A stretch of 64,000 bases of DNA, taken from contig PUDQ02000033.1 of NCBI GenBank assembly GCA_002964805.2, positions 434,001-498,000 on the forward strand. The letters are read 5' to 3'. The translations under genes and the position numbers were made by a program. Positions 53,633-64,000 of the stretch are shown one piece after another. Each line of letters starts with the position of its first letter. Positions within the stretch are counted from its first letter, which is position 1. This stretch comes from Trametes villosa (taxonomy: Eukaryota > Basidiomycota > Agaricomycetes > Polyporales > Polyporaceae). The notes beneath the pieces are model-generated. The model saw only the letters and a program-made list of their open reading frames with translations. It did no database searches and was not told the origin of the DNA.

Positions 53633-56600
53633 ATGTCTCAATCAGCCGAGTCGCTGGTCGAAGAGCGCGTGCTCCAGTTACAGTGAGTCCCGCTTCCGCG
53701 CGCACCGCCGTCCCGTTTGAGCCGTCGGTGACAGAGAGCCTGAACGGCAGGGAAATCAGCAAGCGGCGGAACGCGCTCCTCCGCGAGATGTACCACCTCG
53801 TCCAGCGGCGCGACAACCTTGGCTCTGTGATTGCGCTTGAAGAGGACGGCGAGGAGAGCCTCCAGCTATTCTTGGACAGGTTCGACCTCGAGAAACAGTG
53901 AGTGTCTGTCTAGCGTCCGGTACACTAGTTGCTCACTGTTGTGGCTAGTCCGGACACGGGCCGCATTGAGAACTTACAAGAGGAGGAAGTGGCTCTGCCG
54001 GTTACGCCTCCCGCGTATTCCCCAGTCATTGCGCATGAAACCGTTCACCGCGGCCCGGACAGTGATGTTCCCGAGCTGCAGGGTTCTCCAAGTCCTGAGC
54101 GCGCTTCGGCTGTGCCAGATATCAAGACAGAAGACCCTCATCCGCAGGATGCGGATATGGATGTTGACGAGACCACAGCCCACGATCCGTCCCAGCAGCC
54201 CGAGGTTTCGGAGCCACCGCGCGAGGAGGCCAGCCGGACAGTGTCTCGAGAGCCATCCTCAGTACGCGATATCAAGACCTCTGGAGAGCCCCCAGAGGAG
54301 CCCGCGGAAGTCTCGCAGCTTCATGTGGAGACACCTACTCCCCAACCTCCCCTTGTCGACACCAGCCTGGAATCGCCCATGCCTCAGTCGGTCGACCACT
54401 CCTCGACAGTGTCCTACACGGAAGCGTCCGTTACTCGCGAGCCCTCGTCTGCGCGCTTGTCGCCTCCGCGTCCACAGCGCTCGCCTTCTTCCGCGCCACG
54501 ATCGAGCGGCGTAGAAGGGAGCGCCGTCAAGGCTGAACCTCTTGACGATGAATCGATGGAGGTCGCCGAGAGCAGCCCTTCCGCAGTACAAGAACAGCTT
54601 CCTCCAGAGACTCGGTCGGTCCGAGCGAACGAGCTCACCCTTCAGCACAGCGAGGACCATGTCATGGATATCCTGGCACCCACCCAGCAGTTTCCCACTC
54701 GGGTGACTGGCGACCAGCACCATGTCATTGACTACTCCATACCTCGACCTCCTAAAGAGCCATCTACAGACTTCGCCTTCGAGGGTAGCGTACTGGAAGG
54801 ACTGGCAGACGTGGATGTCACGCCCGTTGAGCCCTTTGGCCCCGATCCTCCATACCCTCTTCCGCCTCTCAGCTTGCTGCCGATCGAGTTCAGTCGCAGA
54901 GGCAAGACGACATCGAAACGAGAGCGTAAGCGGGACAAGGAGCGAGGTGACGCCAAGGAGTGGACGCCAATGAGCCTCACCAAGTGGTCTGCCGTCCTAC
55001 GCGCCAATCCGGTGCACAAGAAGCTGTCGCGTGCGACGAAGTGTCTCAGCACGCGCGACTGGTCTGTAAGTGCTGCGCCGCGCGCCCTGGAACGCATGGT
55101 TGTCTGTATGGCTCGGCTGACGAAAATGCAGGTCGGCATGACGGAGGTGCGCTTGATCCGCACCTTCGAGCGGATTGAGCTGCTGAAGGACGCGGGCAGG
55201 TGGAGCTTCCGGCAGATCAAGAAGCAGCGTGGTGTCGGTGGCCTGACCAAGACGCACTGGGACTATCTCATGGACGAGATGGTATGGTAGAGTCGCACGT
55301 CTTCATCGAGTACGCGCAGCAGCTGACACTGGGGCCAGAAATGGATGCGTACCGACTTCCGCGAAGAGCGCCGGTGGAAGCTGGCTCTTGCGTACACCTT
55401 GGCCCACGCGGTGCTCGAATGGCACGAAGCAGGCACGTTTGAGGAGCGCGCTCGTCGCGGTATCTGCGTCCTGTGGAAGCCGCCACCACCGGAGGACGCG
55501 GAGATGGTTGAGGCGAGCGAAGCCGACGGTCCGTTCCGCGAGTCGCAAGAAGGCGACGACACGGGTCCCAACTCTGGGGAGACCGGGACGCCGCTCAACG
55601 ACTACGGCTCGGACGAGGAGAGCGAGGAAGAACAGGACAAGGAGCAGCAGGACGTCATCGATGCCCTGGAGCCCGGAACGGCGCTCCAAGATGCTCTGGA
55701 GCAGCTGGAAGAGCATGCGCAGACTCAGCCTGGTTCCCAAGAGGGTGTCAGCCTGAAGCCCAAGATGGAGGAAATCGAGGACACGAGCGCTTTGGGCGAC
55801 AGCAGCCAATCTCGCGATGAGAACTCGATGGACATCGATGGACCGAAGGCAGAGGCAGCCGAGGAGGCGAAACCCGAGAAGCCCAAGGATACGAAGCCGA
55901 TAGCCGCGGAAGCGGACGTATCTTCGGCCCTCAAGGCTACGTCTAAAAACCCCGTACTCGGGAAAGCGGACGGCGATGGAACACACGCGAAGTCGAAGGC
56001 CAAAGCGAGCACGTATGCTCCTCTGCGGGAAAACATCGTGTACTCCGAACTGGACAAGCTCTTCCTCGATCTGGACGACCTCGAGCTCGTGAAGGGGATG
56101 TCCGACCTGACCACCGACGACTTCTCACCCACAGCTCCTCCGCCGCCCGCCGACCTGACTTCCATCTTCCCCGACCTACCGCCGTATGAGATGCTCGACG
56201 TCGCGCCGCCTCCGCCTACTGGCCAGAAGAAGTCGGATCGTCGAGGCGACAAGGACGATCCGAACAAGCGGGCCGACGATGCGACGTACTCGAAGCTCGT
56301 GCCGATGAGCAAGTACATGCAGGTCAAGCCCACTCTGGTGGGCACGCTCAAACCCGCGAACAACTGGAAGGACGGACACTGGAAACGCATCGAGGAGACT
56401 CCAATATTCGCTGACATCGACGTTCCTCCCGCACGGCCAGTAGAGGAGAACCTTTGTGGTAAGCCGAACAAACGTCCGAGCAGGCGCATCACCCGGCTGA
56501 TAACTCCCTGCAGCTTTATTCGAGGGTGGCAAACCCAGCGGATCCGTGCCGCATCCGGTTGTCGCATCGGGGGCGAACCGCGACCAACGCAAGCGCCCAG

Positions 56601-58118
56601 CCGATCTTGTGTGGACCCCCGCCGACGACGCCCTCCTCAGGCGCCTGGCGGAGAAGTACCCGAACAACTGGACCCTCGTTGCGGAGGCGTACAACTCCTC
56701 GCGCGTCACGATCTCCACGGATAAACGCACCCCGCCCGACTGTTGGGAGCGGTGGTCGGCGCTCCTCAAGGGCGACGCGCGTGCGGCAGAAGAGGAGAAG
56801 GCCTCCGCGACACCTGCGGCTGCTTCGCCCCACATGGCGACGAGGAAGCGGACAGCGAGCCAGAGTGTGGCTGCCCCGAGTGGAAGCTCATCAAACGGCG
56901 GGAGCCAGTCGACAGAGTCCAAGAAGCGTGTTCGCCATAACCTCATGCACGAAACTCTCAGGAAGGCGGCGAAGCGGAGGGAAGCTGTGCAGAAATCGAA
57001 TGGTATGTCATCCGTCCGTTGGGTACGTGCGCCAGCGACTCATCGTATCACAGCTGCACCCCGGCCCAAGGCCACCGCCGTCCACGAGACACACGGGCAG
57101 GTCACCAAAATGACGCGCTATACACCATCCGAGCTCAGCCGGATGAAAGCCGAGAAGGAGGCGAGAGATGCTCAAGAACTACTTGCGCGACGGCAAAATA
57201 ACGAATTTGCTCGACAGCATCTCATGCGGGAACAGGCGCAGCGCGTCCAAGGCCTTCCCCCTGCGGTATGTTAGCGCCTGGAGAGCATACGCGTTGTGCT
57301 CATGCTGCCTCAGCAACAAGCCCAACAAGCCCAGACCCCGCTCGGACCTCAAGCGGCGGGGGCCAATGGGGTACCTCGGCCTCAACCCGGGGTTCCCCAG
57401 GCGCAGATGGTGCAGCCAAGGAGCCAGGTTGGCATATCGCAGCAGCAGCAACAGCAGCGGATCGCCGCTGCCCTTGCCGGTGCCAACTCCAGGATGTCTC
57501 CGCCACAGCTCACGCCGGCCCAGGCAGCGCACTTCCGAGCTATGGCGGCGGCGCAGGGGCAGGGACTGGTTCAAGGGCAGGTGCCGGGGCAACCGTCCGG
57601 GCAGCCTGGCAGCCAGGGCCCTGCGCAGATGCCACAGCCGTCAGCTGCGTCGGCGGCGCTCAGCGCGGCTGCCCCTGCACTCAGCGCTGCCCACCTGTCG
57701 CCGTCGTTCGCCGCACGGACGACGAGCTCCTCTCCCGGACTTCCCCAGCAGTCGCCCCCGCTCCCCGCTGCGAGCCCCGCGAACGTCCCCGTCGCCCGGC
57801 CTCCATCTGTACCTGGCCAACCCGTGCAAGGCGTGCCCATGAACCCGATGCTGCATGCGCAGAACGTGGCGCAATATTACATGCAGATGCAGCAGCGGGG
57901 GCTGACCCCGGACCAACTGCAGGCTATGGTGGCTCAGGTGCGTCCGGCGCACGGGTGTGCGCGTATATGATCTGAGCTCAGACTAGATCCAGGCGCAGCA
58001 GCAGCAGCGACAGGCTCAGCAGCAGCAGGCGCACCAGTACGCGGCGCACGCGCAGCAGCAACAGCAGGCTGGACAGCAGGGGCAGGGCCAGCAGGGCGGG
58101 GCGTACCAGCACTCATAA
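53633..58118 (+). CDS. VID21: NuA4 histone acetyltransferase scaffold VID21/EAF1
   Basis: Platform subunit of the NuA4 acetyltransferase complex in the nucleus. Exon 1 (from 53633) encodes MSQSAESLVEERVLQLH and joins LNGREISKRRNALLREMYHL. A long acidic, Pro/Ser-rich part follows. The HSA domain spans exons reading WTPMSLTKWSAVLRANPV, VGMTEVRLIRTFERIELLKD, GRWSFRQIKKQRGVGG and WMRTDFREERRWKLALAYTL. Further on come NNWKDGHWKRIEETPIFADI and a SANT/Myb domain: DLVWTPADDALLRRLAEKYP, NNWTLVAEAYN and TPPDCWERWSALLKG. The C-terminus is Gln/Ala-rich, with several CAG-type tracts (57990-58080) and the end GGAYQHS. About ten exons and about 1,300 residues, as in related fungi. Confidence 0.92.
57987..58085 (+). 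repeat. CAG-type glutamine repeat in VID21
   Basis: Interrupted CAG runs encode QAQQQQ, QAQQQQAHQ and HAQQQQQAGQQGQGQQ in the last exon. The tract is likely length-polymorphic. Confidence 0.7.
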
Positions 58119-58327
58119 GTTATCTTCGCATTGTAGTATATGTTGTCGCGCATGTTATCTGGCTTTCTGCACAATCTCAGGTAGTTTCTTGTACTCATCG
58201 CGGCGGGCGTGCATGCTCCGAAAACGGACGTCATGACGTATGCTCCCGGCATCCCATATCCCATATATACTCGCGGGGCCCCTTCGCATCCACTTACACT
58301 CGCCACTCACGCTAACTAACAATCCCC
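58119..58327. other. Intergenic region VID21 to IF1-like gene
   Basis: 209 bp. TATATAC at 58264-58270 lies about 60 bp above the start codon at 58328 and could be its TATA box. Confidence 0.45.
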
Positions 58328-58669
58328 ATGTCATCTGGAAAGACTGCTGAAGTACATTTATTGCCTACCACCCGCAACGCGTTAGCTAACTGTACACCAC
58401 GCAGGATTCGGCTTGGAAGTCGAGAGAGCAAGCCGCCGAGGCCCAGTATGCGCGCTCCAAGGTCCGAACCCACGCTTCTAGTATACCCTCTGCGCTCAGC
58501 CACTCATCGGGTACGAGAACAGGAGCAGGAGCAGCTGCAGGCGATCCGCGACGAGCTTGCGAAGAAAGAGTCCGCCAAGTCTGAGGAACCGGACAAGAAC
58601 TTCGAGGGCGGGTATGGCGGACAGGAGGATCTCGAGGACCGGTATGCCACCACCTACGGCATGCACTAG
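58328..58669 (+). CDS. Small charged coiled-coil protein, IF1 (ATPase inhibitor)-like
   Basis: The best splice model has three exons: 58328-58351 (24 nt, MSSGKTAE), 58405-58461 (DSAWKSREQAAEAQYARSK) and 58523-58669 (EQEQLQAIRDELAKKE onward, ending RYATTYGMH). This gives about 75 residues. The central helix W-K-S-R-E-x-A-x-E-x-Q-Y-A-R resembles the inhibitory and dimerising helix of the mitochondrial F1 inhibitor IF1/INH1. No clear mitochondrial presequence is present in this model, so either the start is further upstream, the protein is imported differently, or the resemblance is only a generic charged helix. The unspliced frame is also open, so the intron calls rest on codon pattern and splice sites. 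Confidence 0.5.
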   Translation: MSSGKTAEVHLLPTTRNALANCTPRRIRLGSRESKPPRPSMRAPRSEPTLLVYPLRSATHRVREQEQEQLQAIRDELAKKESAKSEEPDKNFEGGYGGQEDLEDRYATTYGMH

Positions 58670-59190
58670 TGCCTAGCATTTGCGGTGAATACTATGGAAC
58701 TACATGTCCTGCAACGCGGTGACTTCTGCAACGCATATGTTTTGAAGGGTTTAGAATACTTAGTAGCGCACCTCACCAGCACACAAGCGCCCGCCAGTCC
58801 AGGCTATAGTACTTGCTGATCTTCAACCGACTTTGGCAGGCCCATCTATCCTCCGAGTGCGACAGTGTACGGCGGAACACACCCAACCTTCGGCACTCCG
58901 ATGCGCAGACGACGACCAAGATCCAGAAGTCCATCTGATTCGCCAAGTGCTACCGGTACTGTACCAAACGAACACCCCCTGACTCGAGATCGTGGGTGAG
59001 TAACGTACGCCACGCTACTGTACGAGAATGTCCAAGCGCAGTACTACTACTGTCCTTCACGGCGGCGGCGCACGCAGCGCGCCGGCCGTGCCCTACCTGA
59101 TTACTAAAGAGTACCTATCCGTATCCACAGCCTACTTATCGTATGTAACAGCATCCATCATCCATCCACCCACTCATCCATCCGTTCCAT
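58670..59190. other. Convergent 3' intergenic region with ATCC repeat
   Basis: 521 bp between the IF1-like gene (+) and the GH5 gene (-). An irregular ATCC/CATC tetranucleotide tract occupies 59152-59190. No gene is seen. Confidence 0.55.
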
Positions 59191-61908
59191 TCATGACGAG
59201 CGCACAGGCGCGGCAGTGATGTGCGCGCGCGGCGCATACGCGCGGCGCGCGGGCGCGGCGGTCTGCGCGGGGCACGGGTCCGGCGACGCGTTCGGGCCCA
59301 TCCAGGGGTCGAGGTACCCGCACGTCGCGATCGGCACCCACATGCTCGCCGTGTCGCTGGGATTGTTCCAGCTGCCCTCCGCGAGCGTCGACGTCGCCTT
59401 CCCGCTCACCGCGGTCACCGTCGGCGCGGGCAGGCTCACGAGCGCGCCCGTCTGCGTGTACTGCGGGACGGCCGCGAGGTTCGCGACGTCCGTGAGCGAC
59501 TGCGGCGGCCACGCGAGCGCGGCCTGCACCGTCTGCGGGATCTGGCCCGCGCCCGCGCCGCCGGTCTGCCACGCCTGGAGCGGGCCCGCGAACGGCGCGC
59601 TGTTGTCGCACACGCCCTCGGAGAGGCGCGGGTCCGTCGGCATCCACCCCTGCTGGAGCCCGAGCTGGTACGACCACGCGGGCGACGGCGGGCGGCCGGT
59701 GACCGTCGAGTTCCCGATCTTCCACGTCCAGAAGAACCAGTTCTGGAGCGCGGACATGCTCTGGAGCGCGAACGTCTTCATGTCCGCCTTCCACTGGTCG
59801 TCGTACGTCGTGTAGTCCGTGTACTCGGTGCAGTCGCCGACGGCGTCGAAGTGGCTCGCCGCGAACGTCCCGTCGTAGCGCGCGCCGAGGTTCACGCCGT
59901 TCACCCACTGGCCGCAGTCGTTGATCGCGAGCGACCACTCGCCGACGTGCGTCATCCCGAACGCGGTCATCGACGCGTTCTGGCCGGCCGCCCACGTCTT
60001 GCACGCCTGGCCCTGCTGCACGCGCACGCCGTAGTTGTCCGCGGACTGCCCGCCGAAGCAGATGTACTGGTGGATGTCGAGCTGGGTGCGGTCCGCGTTC
60101 GGGAGGAAGCCGGACCAGTCGGTGAGACCGAAGAACGCGTCGTGGAAGACGACCCAAGGACCCTTGCCCTCGCCAGTGCCGCTCGCTGTGCGCACGGTGT
60201 TGTATGCCTGGAGGTAGCTATGGAGATCATGAGCTCTCACCGTAAGCGATGAGAGATAAACGCGGTGCTTACTAGCGGTGAATGGCGTCCTTGCCGATGG
60301 TAGGGCCGAACGGCTCGTTGGTCACACCAAACATGACAACGACGTCGCGGTACTCAGGCTGGGAGATGAACTCGGCAATGACACGGATGTAGTCGACCGA
60401 GCGTTCCGCGTTCGCGATACCCATGGGTCCGAGCAGCACGTTGATGTCGCCCAGACGACCGGAGTGGTTCCAGCCATTCTGAGAGCCGGGCAGCGAGTGC
60501 AGGTCGAGGTTGATGCGGAGACCGTACTTGCGCGCCCACTGAACGGCCTTGAGGAAATACCTGTGCACGACAGCGTAAGCATCACTGTTCACTGTGTCAA
60601 TTAGCAGTGGGCGGTGTGACGTACGTCCAGGACGTCTTCGCGAGGAAGGGCTCGTTCTCACGGACTTCAATGGCCCAGTACGCGATCGGGATACGGACGA
60701 AGTTGAGGCCCGCAGCGGCGATCTCGGCGAAGTCGGCCTCGGTCTGAACGGCAATGCTGTCAGCACGAGGCCACAGGAAATGCCACGGTTCGAACGCACG
60801 ATGAAGGTCTTGTAGTGGTTCTCGAGCTCGTCAATAGCACCGTCAGCAGTCAGACGCTGAGTGAGCGTCCACTCGTCGACCACGGGGTTAGAGGTGTTGA
60901 TGTACTTCTCGTAGAGTGCAGGAACACTGTTAACAACGTTAGTAACAGCGGCTTGCGGCGCATACAGCGCTACTCACATGAACTGCACCAAATCAATCAG
61001 CCACTGTCAGATCTGTCACATACAGACTACGAGAATGACGTACCGGCTCGGTAACCAGCCATCCGCCAAGGTTGACACTGTGAGTCCGCGTCAGTCAACA
61101 TGATCAACGGACGTGATGGTGGTGGTACACACCCTCGGATGGTGTCGACACCGAACTGGAAGGTTTCGTTAATGGCAGGGGTCCAAGAGTTTGGCCGGGC
61201 GCCGCTCGCGGTAGGGTTAGCGGGGTCGAAATACCAGGTTCCGCCGTGAGGGTTAGAGTACGTGAAGGTCGAGCCGTCGAACATGGTGACAGTGCTGCCA
61301 TCACCGCCGCTGACAGCCACCCGCGCAGAAGGAGTAGAGGTGCTGTCGCTGTTGTCGCCAGACGATCCATCCTTGGATGCGCCGCTGGCGGCGTTGCCAC
61401 TCGTGCTGTTGTGCTGCTTGGGCTTGATAACCGTGAAGTACAGTGCAACCACCACGCCGACAATAACGGCCGCGAGAGCAATGAGAGCGCCGATGATGAC
61501 CTTCTTGCGGGATTTCGAAGCTGTTGGCGGCGGGTACGCGGTGCGCTTCTCGTTCATGTAGGGAGAGCCGCCGGGAGGGCCATTAGAGCCGCCGAGGGCA
61601 GCCTGAGAAGCGTACTCGGAGTCGTTGTAGTTGAGACCATAGAAACCACCGTTCTTCTGGCCACCGTAGTCGTCGCCGACGACAGTGGGGATGCTATTCT
61701 GGGACGACGCGAAAGACGCGCGGTTTTCCTCATGGTAGGCCCCCATGAAGCGGGGGTTCGCAGCGCCGGCTGGGAGGTCATCGTGGTGGAGCTCTAGCGG
61801 CTGAGTCTCGGGGGTGTAGTACTGAGTATCACGGCCGTCATCGCGTTGGCTTGGGTGGAGGTTGGCGTTGCTGCTGTTGAATACGGGCTGGTAGGGCGTG
61901 CCAGACAT
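59191..61908 (-). CDS. exgD: Membrane-anchored GH5 exo-beta-1,3-glucanase
   Basis: Cell-wall glucan-remodelling enzyme with type II membrane topology. The start is at 61908 (MSGTPYQPVF), or 61923 if an upstream in-frame ATG is used. The cytosolic part is about 135 residues and polar. One hydrophobic segment (VIIGALIALAAVIVGVVVAL) follows, then a Ser/Thr stalk. The catalytic domain starts at VNLGGWLVTEP, then the 5-nt exon giving FI, then VPALYEKY. It continues NHYKTFITEADFAEIAAAGL, FVRIPIAYWAIEVRENEPF, INLDLHSLPGSQNGWNHSG, VVMFGVTNEPFG with the acid/base Glu, DIHQYICF, FGMTHVGEWSLAIND with the nucleophile Glu, and WFFWTWKIGN. The C-terminal exon (59191 to about 60223) is intronless. Strong similarity to Aspergillus ExgD-type enzymes is inferred from the motif order. 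Confidence 0.93.
60978..60982 (-). other. Inferred 5-nt exon (TTCAT) in the GH5 gene
   Basis: TTCAT is bounded by GGTGCAG and GTGAGT on the minus strand. It joins GAG CCG to T GTT CCT GCA and gives TEP-FI-VPALYE, the canonical GH5 exoglucanase sequence at this place. Confidence 0.75.
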
Positions 61909-64000
61909 CCTGGAGGAGAACACTGCAGAACACAGGAAGGGGGCAAAAGAGCGACGGGGAACGAAGCAAGGGGAACGGGGGAAAGGACAGGAAGAGACGG
62001 GTTAGCCGGTGGAGGAGATATAAGGCCGGGAATAAATGGGAAGCGACGTACTCACGACACGGCTGTCACGGCGGGGAGGACTAGTATCGTGCGAGCGCGT
62101 CGCTTGCAATCGGGAGCGAGGCTAACGGATCGCGGGGTATCGTGTCTTCGGCAAGTGCGGTGCGTCGGGGTCCGAGAGAGGCAAACTCGGCTAGCGAGAG
62201 CAGACGCAGGAGCACCAGAAGAGACCGGGCAAGTCGAAGAGAAAGGAGAGACGAGAGAAGAGAGGGAAGAGAGGCTCACGGACTGACACAACCAACTGAA
62301 CAAGCCCCCGCCCCACTCGCCCATTATTGTACCGTGCGAATCACAATAATCTCTGCCGCCCGTGCCGAGCCCCGCCACAACGTCGTCGATCGGGCGCCCG
62401 TCCACCCTCGACGGCAACTCGACGGCCTCCTCGTCCCTTCCCGGTCTCTTCCATTCCTCTTCTCTACCGATCAGGGCCTCAAAATCCTAAAAGTCTCCTC
62501 TCTACCTCTGCATTCTCCCCCTTACAGCCGTGCCTGCACCATACACATCCGCCATGCGCGAGTGCTGGGTGCAGGGAAGACGGCCGTTGCGCCGTTACGG
62601 AACAACAGCAAGCCGCCGCGACGGTGATCTCAATCACCGGCCGGTGCACTTGGAGTTGACACTCATCCGGCCAGCTGAGCCCTTGTGATCTCGGCACGGC
62701 CCCCATCCTTTCCTCTTCCTTCATCCCGCGAGCCAATCACAACGTCCGCCGCACGAGGCAACCATCGTTAAGAAGTTCATCTCCTCGGTCTGCTCGTCCC
62801 GCAATCGTGCGGAATTCAGCAGGCTGAGCACTGACTTGTCATGCGCGTGAGGCCAGGTGCTGGTACAACGCTAAAGCGGTATGACAACCTCGTGTGTATT
62901 CGAAGTCCTCTGAGTTGCGCTCAGTTATCAACAACTTGGTGAGTCTGATATATTATATTGTCCAGGTGCCACCATCTCGCCGCCGGGCCCGGAACAAACA
63001 CCGCGTTCTCTATTTTCTCTTCGGGGTGGCAGCGATGACTTCATGAGACCCCTATGTTCGGAATACACTGAAATAGCTCACAAACTCAAATACGGCCGCG
63101 CCTTCGGGATTTCGGACCAACGCCCACGCTTAACGAGACTTGGCGGCCGACTGGAAATGTCGGACAAGCCGCGGTAGTACATAGGTATGTTCTAATAGTG
63201 ATTAAACTTCAACACCTCCCATATATTAATATTCACCTCCTGGAGTGGCGGATAGAAAGAGATATTCGGACGTCGATGTATCGTCCTCGGCTGCAATTTG
63301 AGGCCACAGCGGGCTCGGCATGCCGTATCTGCAACCCTCATAACACGACTTTGATGACCGCTGGGCTGGAAGATGGCGAAATGTGCGCTCTGAGCTTATT
63401 CTTAGCCGTCTTGCTGTGGTCCTCCCAGCTGCCGTGCGGCAGGCATCCTCCTGTGTTGCTATTCCGGTCCCGTGCGGTGAGTAGCAGTGGTTTCGCTAGA
63501 ACATTCCTCGCCGCACGACGATGCCTGGTGTCCGGCCTCTACAGCGGGGGATAGAGATGCATTGACGCATTCATGTTCCTCGAACTGCCAACTGACGCAC
63601 CGTTCGCGCCCACTCAGCCCACCTAGTGCGCAAAGCATCATACTGCACTGCGTTCCAGGGCACATACGTCGTCGAGCTCGTGGTAACGGCCACTATCATG
63701 TTGTCAACTAGTATCGCAGTGACAGCCGGCGCTGGTGCGCATCCAGTCGAAGGGCTCCCAACCAGCGAAGGCGTCTGCTATTCTGATACAGCGCTATGTT
63801 GTTTTTATCCCTACTCCACTCGCATCGTTGCTGCGCTGATCTGCACCGGACAGCCTTAGATTGTCAGAGTTTGTAGGGCAGAGAGCGTATCCTTGTCATG
63901 CGAACGCTATCGATGCGCCTTTGAGTAGCGACACTCGTCGATGTGCGTCAACAATGTACATATAGCAAGAGGTATGTCGTTCGACACACACAACAGTAGA
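61909..64000. other. Long region without recognised genes
   Basis: About 2.1 kb. The first 600 bp are probably promoter and leader of the GH5 gene: purine-rich on the plus strand around 62160-62290, which is C/T-rich on the gene's strand. Frames at 62142-62627 and 63198-63554 have no domain or splice support. A 77-codon frame at 63626-63859 encodes a hydrophobic N-terminus (MLSTSIAVTAGAGA) and VCYSDTALCC. It could be the remnant of a small secreted Cys-containing protein, but the evidence is too weak for a gene call. Confidence 0.45.

Noticed and set aside
59221..60252. 343-codon plus-strand ORF over the GH5 gene
   Set aside because: It is the antisense shadow of the GC-rich catalytic exon, has an Arg-rich random composition, and the opposite strand encodes clear GH5 motifs.
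61246..61797. 183-codon plus-strand ORF
   Set aside because: Antisense to the N-terminal and transmembrane part of the GH5 gene.
62142..63859. Possible small genes upstream of the GH5 gene
   Set aside because: Frames have no recognisable domain, no consistent splice signals and no codon bias. The Cys-containing 77-codon frame at 63626 is mentioned only as a weak possibility.
1..64000. CRISPR arrays, prokaryotic operons, intact transposons or viral insertions
   Set aside because: The window is fungal nuclear DNA with spliced genes. No spaced direct-repeat array, transposase, reverse transcriptase or viral gene was seen; the only element-like structure is the 132 bp inverted-repeat unit at 3945-4076.

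Overview
The window is nuclear DNA from a filamentous basidiomycete, most likely an Agaricomycete. The signs are GC-rich coding sequence, genes broken by many 45-70 nt introns with GT-AG ends and CTRAY-like branch sites, tight gene spacing on both strands, and a gene set typical of mushroom-forming fungi: SOG2-type RAM-pathway LRR protein, KNR4/SMI1, VID21/EAF1, membrane-anchored GH5 exo-beta-1,3-glucanase and SWIM/RING proteins. Species cannot be fixed from sequence alone. All gene models are manual splices of six-frame translations, so exon edges are inferences unless stated otherwise.

Layout. 1-348: 3' end of fructose-1,6-bisphosphatase. 627-2184 (-): DUF2418/Nur1-Mug154 nuclear-rim protein. 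2967-4454: single-pass membrane coiled-coil protein. 5412-8154: CCCH zinc-finger/coiled-coil protein, paralogous to a second one at 30335-32679 (-). 8458-9523 (-) and 9663-11085 (+): cis-prenyltransferase and SWIM-RING protein sharing a 139 bp divergent promoter. 11720-14785: tandem pair of class II aldolase/adducin genes. 15557-22745: tandem pair of secreted PhoD-like phosphatases. 23228-25405 (-): cytosolic HSP70 with a recognisable heat-shock promoter. 26452-27776: TOM40. 28135-29166: stand-alone ABC ATPase of the FetA/STAR1 type. About 29300-29960: gene-free, hairpin-rich block (possible ncRNA). 30069-30161: intron-containing tRNA-Ile(UAU). 32941-35357 (-): SPB4/DDX55 helicase. 35686-39349: SOG2. 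39840-42602 (-): PEP7/VAC1 (rabenosyn-5). 42973-44303: twinfilin. 44829-49810: tandem pair of succinyl-CoA:3-ketoacid CoA transferases. 50777-52902: KNR4/SMI1. 53633-58118: VID21/EAF1. 58328-58669: small IF1-like protein. 59191-61908 (-): GH5 glucanase. 61909-64000: no gene recognised.

The genes do not form a biosynthetic cluster. They are mostly housekeeping, with polarity and cell-wall functions (SOG2, KNR4, GH5, twinfilin), mitochondrial functions (TOM40, CoA transferases, IF1-like) and vesicle traffic (PEP7). Three separate tandem gene duplications in under 40 kb are the main genome-scale peculiarity.

The most unusual signal is in the two PhoD genes. Each reconstructs to about 24 exons in about 3.1 kb, and the conserved protein motifs are recovered only if exons of 1, 3, 8 and 8 nt are used. 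The 1-nt exon (a single G between two complete introns) completes the Trp codon just before the catalytic DDHE motif. It is present at the same place in both copies, as are the other microexons. A 5-nt microexon in the GH5 gene and a 15-nt microexon in both aldolase genes follow the same trend.
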